Of a stretch of 64,000 nucleotides of DNA, positions 43,892 through 54,546 are shown piece after piece. Where the stretch lies: positions 496,001 through 560,000 of the forward strand of contig JAMXDE010000042.1 in assembly GCA_026770025.1 (NCBI GenBank). The letters are read 5' to 3'. Each line of letters opens with the position of its first letter. The stretch's first letter is position 1. The stretch comes from Craspedostauros australis. Lineage: Eukaryota > Bacillariophyta > Bacillariophyceae > Mastogloiales > Achnanthaceae. The notes beneath the pieces were generated by a model. It saw nothing but the letters and a program-made list of their open reading frames with translations. It was not told the origin of the DNA and made no database searches. The translations under genes and the position numbers were made by a program.

Positions 43892-45169
43892 ATGGTCGCC
43901 GTCACAGCCTCACCACTCCACCGTTACCTCTCCTTGCAGTTCGCGGAGAACAAGCTGCCGATGTGCATCGTGATGGATAACGCCAGGACGCACGATGGCA
44001 GCCATCAGTTCCGCCGGCGCACGAGCTCGAAGTCAGGATCATCGCATCACAGAAGGACGGACATGATGATGGCCATGGGAATGAATGGAAGGCCACCCCT
44101 GCATGGCAGCCCCAACTCGCCTTCATCATCGCCGTCCTCCAACGCCAACAACAACTGCCGCTGGACCGAGTCCTCGTCGGCCGACAGCAGCTGCTACATG
44201 AACAGCAGCATCCCACCACCTCCGGGCGATCAGTCGCCGCACTCCACCAGCTCCCATCGCTCCATGTCCGACCGTTCCAGCCGCTCGATCGGCAGCCCCA
44301 ACAGTTCCATGATCACCAAGCAATCGCCCACCATGCCCACGCGCAAGAACACCCCACCTCAGCACGTGCTGGAGGAGATGGCCAGGGGTGACAACGACAG
44401 CAGGCTGCCGATGATGCCAATCCGCAAGAAGACGCCACCGCAGCACAAGCTGAAGGACATGGTGAACCGCGAGAACCTGCGGCTGAACCCACAGCCGACC
44501 ATGGTGCTCGAAGCCTTGAACGAGCAGCACAGGCGGTTGTCAACCCTCAGCAAGCACTCCACCATCGACGGTGGCTACGACACGGACAGCATCAGCTACC
44601 AGTCATCGCTCTACTCGCGCACATCGTCCATTCCATCGCAAACATCTTCCAAGTGCACCATCCGCACTGATCCTTCGACATCTTCCTCGTCCTCCTTTTC
44701 TTCATCTTCCAATGGCAGAAGCCGCAAGACCGCCATGTCCAGCCAAGCGATGGAGATGCCGCCACTCATATCTTCGCGCAGCACATCTTCAGGACGCAAG
44801 CGGTCCCCACCACCATCCATCAACCGCAACGCCACGGTCAAGTCCGTGCTCTCCGTACAGAAGGCGCTGGGCCTGGCCAAGCAGCGTTGCGCCCAGGTGG
44901 GCATGGCCGACGAACTGCGTCAGCTCGTCGTGCAGGCCATCGAAGTCGCGGAGGAGGAGGCCATGTCGCTGCGAAGCGCACGCCGCACCATCGATGAGTC
45001 CCTGCATCAGCAAGGGTTCGCCGATGTCCTCCTCGATGACGATTCCACCATCGACCCACGATCCATGGGCCTGGCAAAGCACCGAACGGGGCTTTCGCTG
45101 TCACAACAACAGCAGCCACAGCGACAAGTACATGATCTCATGACCACGGGAGCTGTCGCAACGCAGTGA
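43892..45169 (+). CDS. Disordered Ser/Pro-rich protein, D-N motif family member 2
   Basis: ATG at 43892 gives 425 residues; the frame upstream of it has no ATG. The core comes right at the start: SPLHRYLSLQFAENKLPMCIVMDNARTHDG. Two copies of a motif MPxRKxTPPQHxLxxM occur at about residues 149-163 and 173-187, separated by ARGDNDSR. A helical segment of about 60 residues lies toward the C-terminus (SVQKALGLAKQRCAQVGMADELRQLVVQAIEVAEEEAMSLRSA), the only part likely to be folded. The remainder is Ser/His/Asn-rich. No known family. Confidence 0.65.
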   Translation: MVAVTASPLHRYLSLQFAENKLPMCIVMDNARTHDGSHQFRRRTSSKSGSSHHRRTDMMMAMGMNGRPPLHGSPNSPSSSPSSNANNNCRWTESSSADSSCYMNSSIPPPPGDQSPHSTSSHRSMSDRSSRSIGSPNSSMITKQSPTMPTRKNTPPQHVLEEMARGDNDSRLPMMPIRKKTPPQHKLKDMVNRENLRLNPQPTMVLEALNEQHRRLSTLSKHSTIDGGYDTDSISYQSSLYSRTSSIPSQTSSKCTIRTDPSTSSSSSFSSSSNGRSRKTAMSSQAMEMPPLISSRSTSSGRKRSPPPSINRNATVKSVLSVQKALGLAKQRCAQVGMADELRQLVVQAIEVAEEEAMSLRSARRTIDESLHQQGFADVLLDDDSTIDPRSMGLAKHRTGLSLSQQQQPQRQVHDLMTTGAVATQ

Positions 45170-47155
45170 ACAAGACAACTCCTTCTTGACTTGACTTGGT
45201 TCGATTTGAATTGAATTGATCTCATCACGTCGCCGGAGCAAACAAACGGTGCTCTGCCTATTACAAGATTCACTCGAAACAGGAGGTTGGGCAGAGGGCC
45301 GATTCATTCTCACGTGGTGCCCTTTGACAAAAGCGCCCGGAACGCCGCAACGTACAGCCTTTCCCAATCTGCGCAAGAAGGTTGATCCGGTGACAGATGC
45401 AAAATTACACCATTGGGCACAAATCCACCATACGCCCTTCAGTTGATTGGAAGTGGCCGCTTTCACTCTCCGCACACAAGTCGGAAACAGCCTCCAGCAG
45501 CGGGGCTTAGCGCAAGATCGCGAGACAAATGAAACGTCTTGCATACCGAACGAACGACCGGCCAATTGACCTCGCGGTTGCCGCAACGTCAGAGAGAGAG
45601 AGAGATGATGAATGGGGAACAACGAACACAGCGGGCAACGCATCCATGATGTCACGCCACGACACAGCGGTGCCCACCAGTGCAATCATCTCGCCATGCG
45701 AGACAGCAATACTCCAGAGGCTTTACTCGTGATAAGCCGATCACCCGAAGAACTCATTCTGCCATGTGTGTCTCCGCACACGTTGCCAGGTTGAGTTCAG
45801 CATCCCGCATCAAACAAATCATCACAATCGCAGGCAACAACGATAGTAACAACGATACCAATAGAGAGAGAGCAACGAACCATTTCCACGCAAACAAGAG
45901 ACATGTTTTGAATGTTGTCATGTGACTGCCATGCACCACGATGGACGACACAAATCATCACTCGGCAGCAACGATAGTTAACCCAAAACGCATTAGGATC
46001 AGCAACATGAAGTATTGAAAGTGAAAGCTCCGGCTCTGTACCATACTCGTATCTCGGAGGCAGATAGAGCAATGGAAAGTACAATCGATGAAAGGAGATG
46101 AGACAATCGTTGCCACAATGACGGAAATGCGGACGGTAGCATCCGCAACCACGTGAGTACTTCCCGAGATGTCATCCACACGAACGCGAAACGCGCGAAT
46201 TGCGCACACCACAATTGCGGCAATGTTCGTGTTTTCATTCGTTTCGGGACTCAATTTTCTCCGGCGAAAATGTGAGCGTGCCAGCGCAGACGAGTTCCGT
46301 TTCTGTCTCACTTGCGTGGTGCTGTTGGTGGGCTGTTGAGACTTATGCCATGTGCGACATAAATGTATTTATCAGTGACGCTCATGCGACATGGACGTTC
46401 TTGTTGAGATGCGCCCAAATCTCATTTTTCGGGAAATGAGGGTTGTGCCCAAGTCGTGTGCGATTCCCAGCAACCGTGCACAACAACAACCACAACAAGA
46501 ATTTGAAGTGGAGTGGGCGTGGTGTTTCGTGAGTATGTTACATCCTCACGCGGTTCACGTCTCCACGCTCCGAATGTCGAATTGATTGAGAGGCGCTATC
46601 ATGATCGTGGCATGTGATGATTGACGCCGTGTGGGCGCCAATGAGTGGGCCATGCACAGAGGACGTGACATGCCCTCTGGCTTCGTCGAGCACTTTTGAG
46701 TGCGTTGTCGCATTCACTCCGCGCCAACTGCTCATTCGGCATGGGCAGAGGAACGATGAGCGAAACAGCAATTGCGGCTATTTCTTGGTGGCTGTGTGGT
46801 ACTCTCCCTTGGTGATGTAGCCCTTGTTGGCGCACCAACATGCCTTCTACCTTCTTCCACTTCCGATGGCGGAAGATCACTGGTTCTATACGGTTGTGGT
46901 ACGACTATGAAATGTATGGTATGAGCGTTGAATCGGAATGTTGCCACGGGGATCATGGTCGCCTCTCGTCGTGTATGGTGTTGTGTTGTGTCCACATGAA
47001 CATCGTCACCTGTTGTCGCCCAAGTTCTCGCACTTGCTCCCGTGCTTCTTCGCGTCGTTGGGTTCCTCACCACCGAACTCTGCCACGAGACTCATAACAT
47101 TACACTACAGTTCCGCAAGGCAAGGCAAGGCACCGCACACATACGAACAGGAACC
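45170..47155. other. Gene-less stretch between D-N family members 2 and 3
   Basis: No coding frame of quality is seen. A GAGAGAGA run sits at 45592-45606. The leader of the next gene contains CAAGGCAAGGCAAGG at about 47118-47132. Confidence 0.45.
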
Positions 47156-48337
47156 ATGACAGCCAGAGGCAACACAGCAAGCTCAGCGGATGGACCCGTG
47201 CGCGTGAAGACAGCAGCGCTGGCTCCTGTGACGACGCAGCAGCAGCACACGATCATGTCTCCTCCGACGACCGCGAAGGTGGCGGTGATGCCATGCGGCG
47301 ACGCTCCTTCCTCGCCGGCGCTCAACTCCTTCTTCACGCAGAACCTGCGGCTGTTCCGCGAGGTCAGCAACTCCAAGCTCAGCACCAGCAGCCACCATGA
47401 CTCCTGCAGCGAAGTTCGTCGTGGCAGCCACCACAGCACCAAGAGTAGTAAGAGCAACAAAAGTCATAAGAGTGGCAAGAGCAGCAAGAGTATCAGCAAT
47501 CACCATGATGAGGATGTCGAGGATAAAGATGAGGACGAAGACGAGGAGGATGATGGCCTTGGAGATTCCCAGAATTCCTTCGCCTGCGCAGATCTGGAGC
47601 TGGTTGTGGACAACGCGCGCGTCCCATCGGAGGCCTTCCTCCAGGACGTCTGCCAGCAGCGCAGATGGTCAGACGTGGCTGCCAACAACTCTGCTGGCAG
47701 CTTCGATTGTCCCACAGTCCCCATGCGACGCGCCTCCGTTGACCTCTCCGTCTCTTCCTTCGGTTCCAACAACAGCTTCGGTTCAGCGTCCAAGCGCGGC
47801 ATGCACAACATCAATGGGAACATCCATGGCAGCAATACTACCAACCTGGGGCTGCACGGCAACGTCACCCTCCCCAAACCATCCAGCTTCCACAACTACA
47901 ACTCCAATTACAACCACAGCTCCGCCCTGTACAACCCCTATCCCAGACGAAGGATGAGCAACTCCACGGTCATCTCCACCTCGTCATCCAGCTCCTCCCT
48001 CATCTCGCTCGATGAATCAACGGCCTCCAACGACCTCCCGTTGACCAATGCCAACCACAACGCACATGCCACCGATCACAGATCATCCCTGACGCGAAGA
48101 ATGCGTCCTGCTCTCAACACCGCCGCGAACATGAATATGAACGCTGCCTATGCCAATGTCAACAGATTTCAGGACCGCCAGCCATTCCCAAAGCAGCCCA
48201 CGAGACAAGTCCAGTCCAAACGCAAGATCGGACTCCTGCCGCTGTACACATCCCCCGCGCAGGCTGTCCCGGTCACCAGCTCTCTCAAACGGCCATCCAC
48301 AAAGAAATCGGCATCGCCGCGCAACTCCAACCCATGA
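47156..48337 (+). CDS. Disordered Ser/Asn-rich protein, D-N motif family member 3
   Basis: ATG at 47156 gives 393 residues. The family core is split. The hydrophobic helix (SPALNSFFTQNLRLFREV) is at about 52-69, followed by an insertion of Ser/Lys-rich (SKSNKSHKSGKSSKS) and acidic (EDKDEDEDEEDD) stretches. DLELVVDNARVPSEAF then comes near residue 145. After that come CPTVPMRRASVDLSVSSF, whose RRAS is an AGC-kinase-type site, and long Asn/Ser/His-rich sequence. The end is basic (SLKRPSTKKSASPRNSNP). It is convergent with the methyltransferase gene, with about 370 bp between stops. Confidence 0.65.
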   Translation: MTARGNTASSADGPVRVKTAALAPVTTQQQHTIMSPPTTAKVAVMPCGDAPSSPALNSFFTQNLRLFREVSNSKLSTSSHHDSCSEVRRGSHHSTKSSKSNKSHKSGKSSKSISNHHDEDVEDKDEDEDEEDDGLGDSQNSFACADLELVVDNARVPSEAFLQDVCQQRRWSDVAANNSAGSFDCPTVPMRRASVDLSVSSFGSNNSFGSASKRGMHNINGNIHGSNTTNLGLHGNVTLPKPSSFHNYNSNYNHSSALYNPYPRRRMSNSTVISTSSSSSSLISLDESTASNDLPLTNANHNAHATDHRSSLTRRMRPALNTAANMNMNAAYANVNRFQDRQPFPKQPTRQVQSKRKIGLLPLYTSPAQAVPVTSSLKRPSTKKSASPRNSNP

Positions 48338-48705
48338 ATGTGTCCGCGTTTGGATACGTTGCGTGAATGGCATAGCTGCACTCCGCACTGATGTCAACAC
48401 ATTCTCTGTCTTCTCTTCTGATGGGATACTGGAGTTGATGAGAAATCCAACAAGCGATGATTCGTGCATACGCTTTTCATGCTGCGGTTGAGTGGAAAGA
48501 TGATTCGAGGCAAGGAACCACGCGGGAACAAGCGGAGAAACAACAAACACGCTGACGCTCACGATGAAGCGTTGCCTGCGTTTGAGCGCAAATGAACAAA
48601 ACAAGCAATCCATACACTCCTGCCATTCCATTAGATAATTGCAATTGTTGCTGGTGTAGAATGCTCTCATTGTTCATGTACAGTACACTCTATTGTGTTT
48701 TTGCT
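48338..48705. other. Convergent 3' flanks
   Basis: Holds only the 3' UTRs of the neighbouring convergent genes. Nothing else is seen. Confidence 0.5.
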
Positions 48706-49410
48706 TCATTTCTTCCTCGCTATTCCAATGATGACGGTCGCAGTCTGGTTGGGACCCATCTGGAACATGACCGACGGCTCAATCCTCTCGCATTCCAACC
48801 CAGCATGCTCGTAGTATTTCTTGGCCTTGGCTTCGGTCATGATACCATCCTCCTCCTCTGCCTTTTCCTTTGCGTCGTCACCGTCTTTGCTATCGTCTGG
48901 TGACGAGGATTCCGGCCAATCCGAATGACACAGCAACCCGCCCGGCTTGAGCAGGCCACCCAGAACCTTCATGGTGCCAGGAACATCCGAGGATGGGATG
49001 AAGGTGAGCACGGATGACGCGAGCACCACGTCGACCGTGCCCTTCCATTGCTCCAGGTTGTTGGCGAGCTGCTGGCCGCGATCGTAATCCGCCAAGGATA
49101 CGCAGATTGCCTGGACGTTGTCCCATTCCGCGCTGCGGATCTTGGACTGGACCGCATCCACCATCGCCGATGCTGCATCGATGCAGAGGAAGGTGGCGCT
49201 GGGATGGTCCTGTCTCAATTTCTCCGTGAGCAGGCCCGTGCCGCATCCGAAGTCCAGCACCGTGATCGGTTGCGACGATGATGATGACGACGGCAGGATG
49301 TTCTCCTTGTCGAGCCAACCGCAGAAGGAGTTGCGGTAGCTGCTGGCCAGATCATCCCAATCTCCCGCCATGGCGTTCCATTCCTGATTCGTTTCCTTTT
49401 GCGACTTCAT
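48706..49410 (-). CDS. Class I SAM-dependent methyltransferase
   Basis: ATG at 49410 gives 234 residues in one exon. Motif I is TVLDFGCGTGLLTEKL (residues 50-65), followed by the acidic strand end FLCIDAASAMVDAV (motif post-I), an ICVSLADYD strand, and DVVLASSVLTFIPSSD (motif II/III). KVLGGLLKPGGLLCHSDWPES is the canonical L-K-P-G-G motif. The C-terminal strand FQMGPNQTATVIIGIARKK completes the seven-stranded fold. No signal or membrane segment is seen, so it is probably soluble. An acidic insertion (SPDDSKDGDDAKEKAEEEDG) precedes the last helix. The fold type resembles small-molecule methyltransferases of the Methyltransf_11/25 type; the substrate cannot be inferred. Confidence 0.85.
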   Translation of the reverse strand: MKSQKETNQEWNAMAGDWDDLASSYRNSFCGWLDKENILPSSSSSSQPITVLDFGCGTGLLTEKLRQDHPSATFLCIDAASAMVDAVQSKIRSAEWDNVQAICVSLADYDRGQQLANNLEQWKGTVDVVLASSVLTFIPSSDVPGTMKVLGGLLKPGGLLCHSDWPESSSPDDSKDGDDAKEKAEEEDGIMTEAKAKKYYEHAGLECERIEPSVMFQMGPNQTATVIIGIARKK

Positions 49411-50532
49411 CCTTCGATCGTGCTGCTGCGAGTATTCGTGGAGTGGAAGACAAGTATAGGAGTATCAGACGTGCTTGTGCAAGTGCGCGAGTGTGTTCAT
49501 GGACATTGGCATGGCATGGCATGGCATGGAGCATGCGTAGGTATCCACATCCACACAGCACATGGGACGTTGATGTGGGTGTGTGGAGAGCGCAACAGGA
49601 AGAGACACGACCACGATCGTGGCCACACAACACAACACGACACAACACAACACCACGATTCAGACGCAAAGCACGAACAAAGATACGATTCTCGTTGTGA
49701 CATGAATCGAATGACTCGATTTGATCCAGTCGACCACATCACTTATGTGACACCGACACGAAGACATCACTGGACGCAGTTAAGGAGTCCCGTACCATGT
49801 GCACAATGGGATGGCTCGTCCAACGCATGGAGGCACATGAAATAGTTAGGCGGAAAGCAGCGCGGATGGGTGCGCGCTGAACGTTGAACGAGGTTGGGTG
49901 GAGCACGACGCCAAATCTTCGGCGCAAGTTTTCTCATTCCCCTTGCTCGTTGTCACATCATCTTCTTTTTGGCGGGTGCTGATTGCGGTTGGTCATTGAC
50001 GACAGTTGATTGGAGTTGTTGCAACGAAATCCCAACGAAGGTTTGCTTGGGAGTTGAGCAGAGTCGAGCGCATAGTAGTACAACCGATTACTATCAGGAG
50101 CTATACCAACGTATTCTGCCTGCCAATACCTACTCTGAAGGTCTTGTGGCATTCATCAACGCAAGGGTGGCAAAGTGCAACGCGACCCTCGCAACGGAAC
50201 GCCGTGGGGCAACATCCCCGATCCAAGGCAAGCAGAGGATTCTCTCCCACCAACAGTTTGAAGCAGCCTTCGCCTCCACTTTTGCCCTCACAATCCGCCA
50301 TCCGACCAAACTATTCTATTGCAACCTGCTCGTGTGACCTACACGTGTGACCTACACGTATAATATTACTCTATACTCCAAGCAACCAGCTGAGCAACCA
50401 ACTGAGCGCCTCGGACGCTCCCACTCTAGCATATCCGCACACAAACAAGACTCTATTCAGGCAACACCAAGCAAGATACTCTGTCTCAAACACGCACACT
50501 CGTGCGAGTAATCGTAGCGTACGCAAACGACA
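49411..50532. other. Divergent intergenic region
   Basis: Holds promoters for the methyltransferase (minus) and the DUF4116 gene (plus). Contains GGCATGGCATGGCATGG (about 49508-49527), CACAACACAACACGACACAA (about 49624-49652) and a duplicated GTGTGACCTACACGT (about 50333-50359) that might be a regulatory site. No gene is seen. Confidence 0.45.
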
Positions 50533-53500
50533 ATGAGCGCCAGAGATCAGCCCCAAGCGGGGCTCTCCCCAAAGGCGAACGACCATGGCGATCGCACGGG
50601 CACCCTCGACACAAGCATGCATGCACGCATCGACATCGATCGCGTTTCGCCAATGAGCACGACGGAAACTATGAGCAACCACAAGGCGGCCAACCAAAAC
50701 TTCGCGGCGCGCCGCCAAGAAGGCAAGGGCATGGTCGCGCTGCGGCTCGCGACAAGCAGCCACACGAACGATGCCGACAGCGACAGCTCCGCGTCGGGTC
50801 CTGACTTCGTGGAGAGATTCCGGTTGGATGACACCGCCACCACCGCGGATTGCACTGCCGATACCGATGTCAACACTGCCGATACCGATGTCAACACTGC
50901 TGTCAACACTGCTGTTGACTCGACACTCAATGCCACACTCGATACCACGCTGGATACCACCCTCGATACCACCATCCACTCGGCTTTCTCCCAAGACGAC
51001 GACGATGATGATGATGACGACGACGACGACGATCAGAGCGACAATGACGTCTTCCGAATCACATCTTCGTCCTCCCACGATTGGCAGAGACTGTTGGACG
51101 AGGAGAGTGCTTCGTCTGCCCATTCTCGATTGGGCAATCTTCGCCGTTTCCGTGCTCGCAACGGTCGTGCCGAGAGATCGTCCAGGTACGGTCGTCCAAG
51201 TCCCTTCGCCGTCAGCGATGATGAGGCCAATCACTACGCTGCCACAGACCATACTCATCATCACGGAAGCAGCAGCAACATCAACATCAACGGCAGCAGC
51301 GACGATGATGTCGATGTCCACGGCATTCACGAAGATCACCATGACAACCCGCATCTCAACGCGCATCAGATCAGCAGGATGCTGGCCGATGCCCACAGCC
51401 GCAATACGGGGGTCTTTGTCAGTTTCTCGGATTCCGAGTTCGAAGAGGAATTTCTTGAGGATGAGATCATAGATGAGATCAACTCCGTCTCGGATTCTTC
51501 CTCATCGTCGGTGGCGTCATCATCTTCTTCCTCTTCTGCGTCATCTTCATCATCATCGTCGTCGTCGTCTTCACCATCGTCGTCATCGTCATCCTCCAGC
51601 ATCTCATATACCTCCGATGACACCTTCGACACTGTCAGAACTCCCGTCTACAACGTCCACGCTGACTACGATTATGGCGATCGCATCAGCGGGATCTACG
51701 ACGATAGTAGCAGCAGCAGCAGTGAAGAAGATGATGATGATGACGACGACGAAGATGATGAAACCATCCGAAGCTGGTCATTCTTCCAAGCCGATTGGGA
51801 AGCCAATTTCGGAGAGCAGGAGTGGAACGATGATGATGATGATACATCCAGCGTTGGTTCTGCGATGGCTGCATCGTCAAGAATGGACATCATCACCCCG
51901 ATCCTCTTCACGCCGGAAACTCATTTCCTCACAAGCGACATCATCACCGACGGCAAAGACGATCACGGCGCCGACAATGCTAACGCTAACGCCAACGGTG
52001 ATGCCAATAGCAGCAGCAACGCTCATGCGAACCAGCACCAGCACAAAAAGCCCACCAAACAACCCAGTCGATGCCAGCAGATCTTGCAATGCCTCCAGCA
52101 GATCCAGTGTTGGAGAGAGCATCTCAAGCACCTGCAGAAAGATCAGATCAGGCACGTCAAGCTCACGCGTTTGTCGGTCGACGCCAAGCGCATCTGGAAA
52201 CGCATCAGCCGCCAAGAGCGGGATGAGAAAGATTTTGTCCTGGCGGCGTTGCAGAGTCCCAAGCTTCCATCATCCTTCGACACCAACTTCCCCAACGGTT
52301 CTGTCTGCCAGGCGCTTCGCAACGATCGCGACGTCATCCTGGCCTACATCAACCGCCCCGACTTTGCAGAACGGCACGAGGATGTGCGGTTCACCGTTCC
52401 ACCAAAGCTGCGAGGCGACAAGGAAGTCATCCTGGCCGCCATCCGCAAGAAGCCGATCATCATTGAGCAAATGTCCACGCCCCTCAGAGACGATGAGGAC
52501 ATTCTTATGGCCACAGTCGAAAGCATCTGCTCCATGCAGATCAAGCAGCAGCAACAGCAACAGCGACCACAACGGCAAGCCGCATCCGACGATGATACTA
52601 CTGATGCGGAAGGAGCGGCTAACCAAAGCGCACCAACGAATCCAGGCAAACTTCCGCCGCCGGAACTTCTCTTCCCTCACTTCCTCCAGAACTTCAGCGA
52701 TCGAATGCGGCGCAATCGCACCTTCATGCATCACGTTCTCTGCACGCCTGGGTACGTGGGAGAGATGAAATTCGTTTCCAAGCAGCTGCGCAATCACCGA
52801 GCCTTCGTCCTGAGCATCATTGGCAACTATCAACCCATCGAAGCATTCCGGCAGGGAGGTTCCACAGGCGCGGATGCAAGCACACATATTGATACATGTT
52901 TAGATACAGGTACAGGTACAGATGGAAGTAACAGCACAACCAAGGGATCGAACACAGAATCAAGTATCAGCGTATCCGCGGTCACAGATGGATCTGCGGC
53001 GCCAGCAGAATCGGCAACACCAGCAACGCCACAAGCAGCGACCAGTCTGGCACCCATGCCATCGAAGCACCTCACGCCAGTCCTGAAGTATGCTTCGCAC
53101 CGACTCAAGGATGACCAAGGCGTGGTCCTTGCAGCCGTCAAGCGCTGCGGGTTGAATCTGCTGCACGCATCGTACCGATTGCGTCGCAATCGCGACATCG
53201 TCCGCGAGGCATGTCGAAACAACGGCTTCGCCTTCAAGTACTGCCTGCCAGGTCCAACGAAGACAGAGATCCTTGCGGATGATGCGCTGTTGCGGAACTA
53301 CTGCTTCCGATCAGCGCCAGCTCAGATGATGCGATGGGTGGCACCCACCCGGCCAAAGTACCTGCATGATACCGAGCTTCTCTGCAAGGCCATCAAGCAC
53401 GGATTCCGGTGGAACGAAGTACCCAGGAAGCTGCAAGACAACATTCAATTCTGCAAGCGCGCACTGCGGCACAATTGCCGCCTCTACCTGCAACTGCCAC

Positions 53501-54546
53501 ACCGTCTACAAACCAACTACGAAATAGCATCGACGGCGGTCTGCCAAGAGGAAGTGGACGATGAGGTAGTGCTGGACGCCTTCGATGTTCTGCCAACGCT
53601 GCTATCCAATCCGGATGTGATGATGCATCTCGCGAAGCACCACGATCTGGACATCATGCCAGAAACGATACAGTTTTCGCCTCCATCCATCACTGGCAAC
53701 CTGGAGATCATGCTCCAGGGCGTCCGCCATGATCCGGAATGCTTTGGATTTTGCAGCGAAGCGCTGCAGAAGGACATCCGCATCGTGCGGGAGGCAGTCA
53801 GGCATCCCACCTTCGAGCTCTACCTCGTGCCCATCGAGGTTCAGACCATGTATCCAGACATCGTCGTCCAAGCCATCCAGAACTGCCCCATTTCGGATCT
53901 GTGGGATCTGTTCGATTCGGTCCATGCGACCATCTGGTGGTCCTCGCTGGAAGCCGTGAAGGCCTGGATGTGCCGAGGAGGTGGATGGGTGCACGACGAT
54001 TTCAACCCCGAATTCCAGACCAACCCCGATCTCCTGGCCGCTCTCGCCAAATCCCCCAACTGGATGGACTTTGAATACATGGCCAGCGAAGAGCAAACGA
54101 GCGACAAGAAGTTCATGCTGAAGATGGTGGAATCCCGAGGCGAGCTGGTTCGTTTCGCCTCCGGCAACTTGCGCAATGATATGGACGTGGTCGTCATGGC
54201 ACTGGGCCATCGTCCAGATCCCAAGCCCATGGTGATGACGGACCTCGAATGCAGAGGCATCGAGTTCATCGTCCGGTTGAGCAGTCACATCCAATCCATC
54301 CTGCAGCTCGACCACGTCTTCGTCGGCCAATTCCTCTGCGGGGTCCACAAGCACGGAGCGATCGGAAGCGAGGGGAACACAGGCAGCACGACGTCGTCAC
54401 CGTGCCAACTGCCAATGCTCAACCACGGCTTCGAAACATCCTTGGAGTGGACGCGCATGATCGCGACGTACCTGGACGTGCCATCTGGCAAACGGCTGGA
54501 ACGGTACCACCAAGCAGCCAAAGAGTTGCAACGCTGGGGGTACTGA
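50533..54546 (+). CDS. Large DUF4116-repeat protein with acidic disordered N-terminal half
   Basis: A single frame of 1337 residues from ATG 50533. Residues ~100-170 contain short DNA-level repeats giving DTDVNTADTDVNTAVNTAVD and TLDTTLDTT. About 150-500 is dominated by Asp/Glu and Ser runs (DDDDDDDDDDDQ; SSSSSSSSSPSSSSSSSS). Folded sequence starts near 550 with successive ~50-residue units of the pattern R-x-D-[RKE]-x-[VI]-[VIL]-x-A-[VI], e.g. NDRDVILAYINRPDF, GDKEVILAAIRKKP, DDEDILMATVES, DDQGVVLAAVKRCG, LRRNRDIVREACRN. This is the DUF4116 repeat common in diatoms and other algae, of unknown function. Linkers of Thr/Ala/Pro interrupt the array (about 780-840). No membrane segment or signal is seen. 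Confidence 0.85.
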   Translation: MSARDQPQAGLSPKANDHGDRTGTLDTSMHARIDIDRVSPMSTTETMSNHKAANQNFAARRQEGKGMVALRLATSSHTNDADSDSSASGPDFVERFRLDDTATTADCTADTDVNTADTDVNTAVNTAVDSTLNATLDTTLDTTLDTTIHSAFSQDDDDDDDDDDDDDQSDNDVFRITSSSSHDWQRLLDEESASSAHSRLGNLRRFRARNGRAERSSRYGRPSPFAVSDDEANHYAATDHTHHHGSSSNININGSSDDDVDVHGIHEDHHDNPHLNAHQISRMLADAHSRNTGVFVSFSDSEFEEEFLEDEIIDEINSVSDSSSSSVASSSSSSSASSSSSSSSSSSPSSSSSSSSISYTSDDTFDTVRTPVYNVHADYDYGDRISGIYDDSSSSSSEEDDDDDDDEDDETIRSWSFFQADWEANFGEQEWNDDDDDTSSVGSAMAASSRMDIITPILFTPETHFLTSDIITDGKDDHGADNANANANGDANSSSNAHANQHQHKKPTKQPSRCQQILQCLQQIQCWREHLKHLQKDQIRHVKLTRLSVDAKRIWKRISRQERDEKDFVLAALQSPKLPSSFDTNFPNGSVCQALRNDRDVILAYINRPDFAERHEDVRFTVPPKLRGDKEVILAAIRKKPIIIEQMSTPLRDDEDILMATVESICSMQIKQQQQQQRPQRQAASDDDTTDAEGAANQSAPTNPGKLPPPELLFPHFLQNFSDRMRRNRTFMHHVLCTPGYVGEMKFVSKQLRNHRAFVLSIIGNYQPIEAFRQGGSTGADASTHIDTCLDTGTGTDGSNSTTKGSNTESSISVSAVTDGSAAPAESATPATPQAATSLAPMPSKHLTPVLKYASHRLKDDQGVVLAAVKRCGLNLLHASYRLRRNRDIVREACRNNGFAFKYCLPGPTKTEILADDALLRNYCFRSAPAQMMRWVAPTRPKYLHDTELLCKAIKHGFRWNEVPRKLQDNIQFCKRALRHNCRLYLQLPHRLQTNYEIASTAVCQEEVDDEVVLDAFDVLPTLLSNPDVMMHLAKHHDLDIMPETIQFSPPSITGNLEIMLQGVRHDPECFGFCSEALQKDIRIVREAVRHPTFELYLVPIEVQTMYPDIVVQAIQNCPISDLWDLFDSVHATIWWSSLEAVKAWMCRGGGWVHDDFNPEFQTNPDLLAALAKSPNWMDFEYMASEEQTSDKKFMLKMVESRGELVRFASGNLRNDMDVVVMALGHRPDPKPMVMTDLECRGIEFIVRLSSHIQSILQLDHVFVGQFLCGVHKHGAIGSEGNTGSTTSSPCQLPMLNHGFETSLEWTRMIATYLDVPSGKRLERYHQAAKELQRWGY

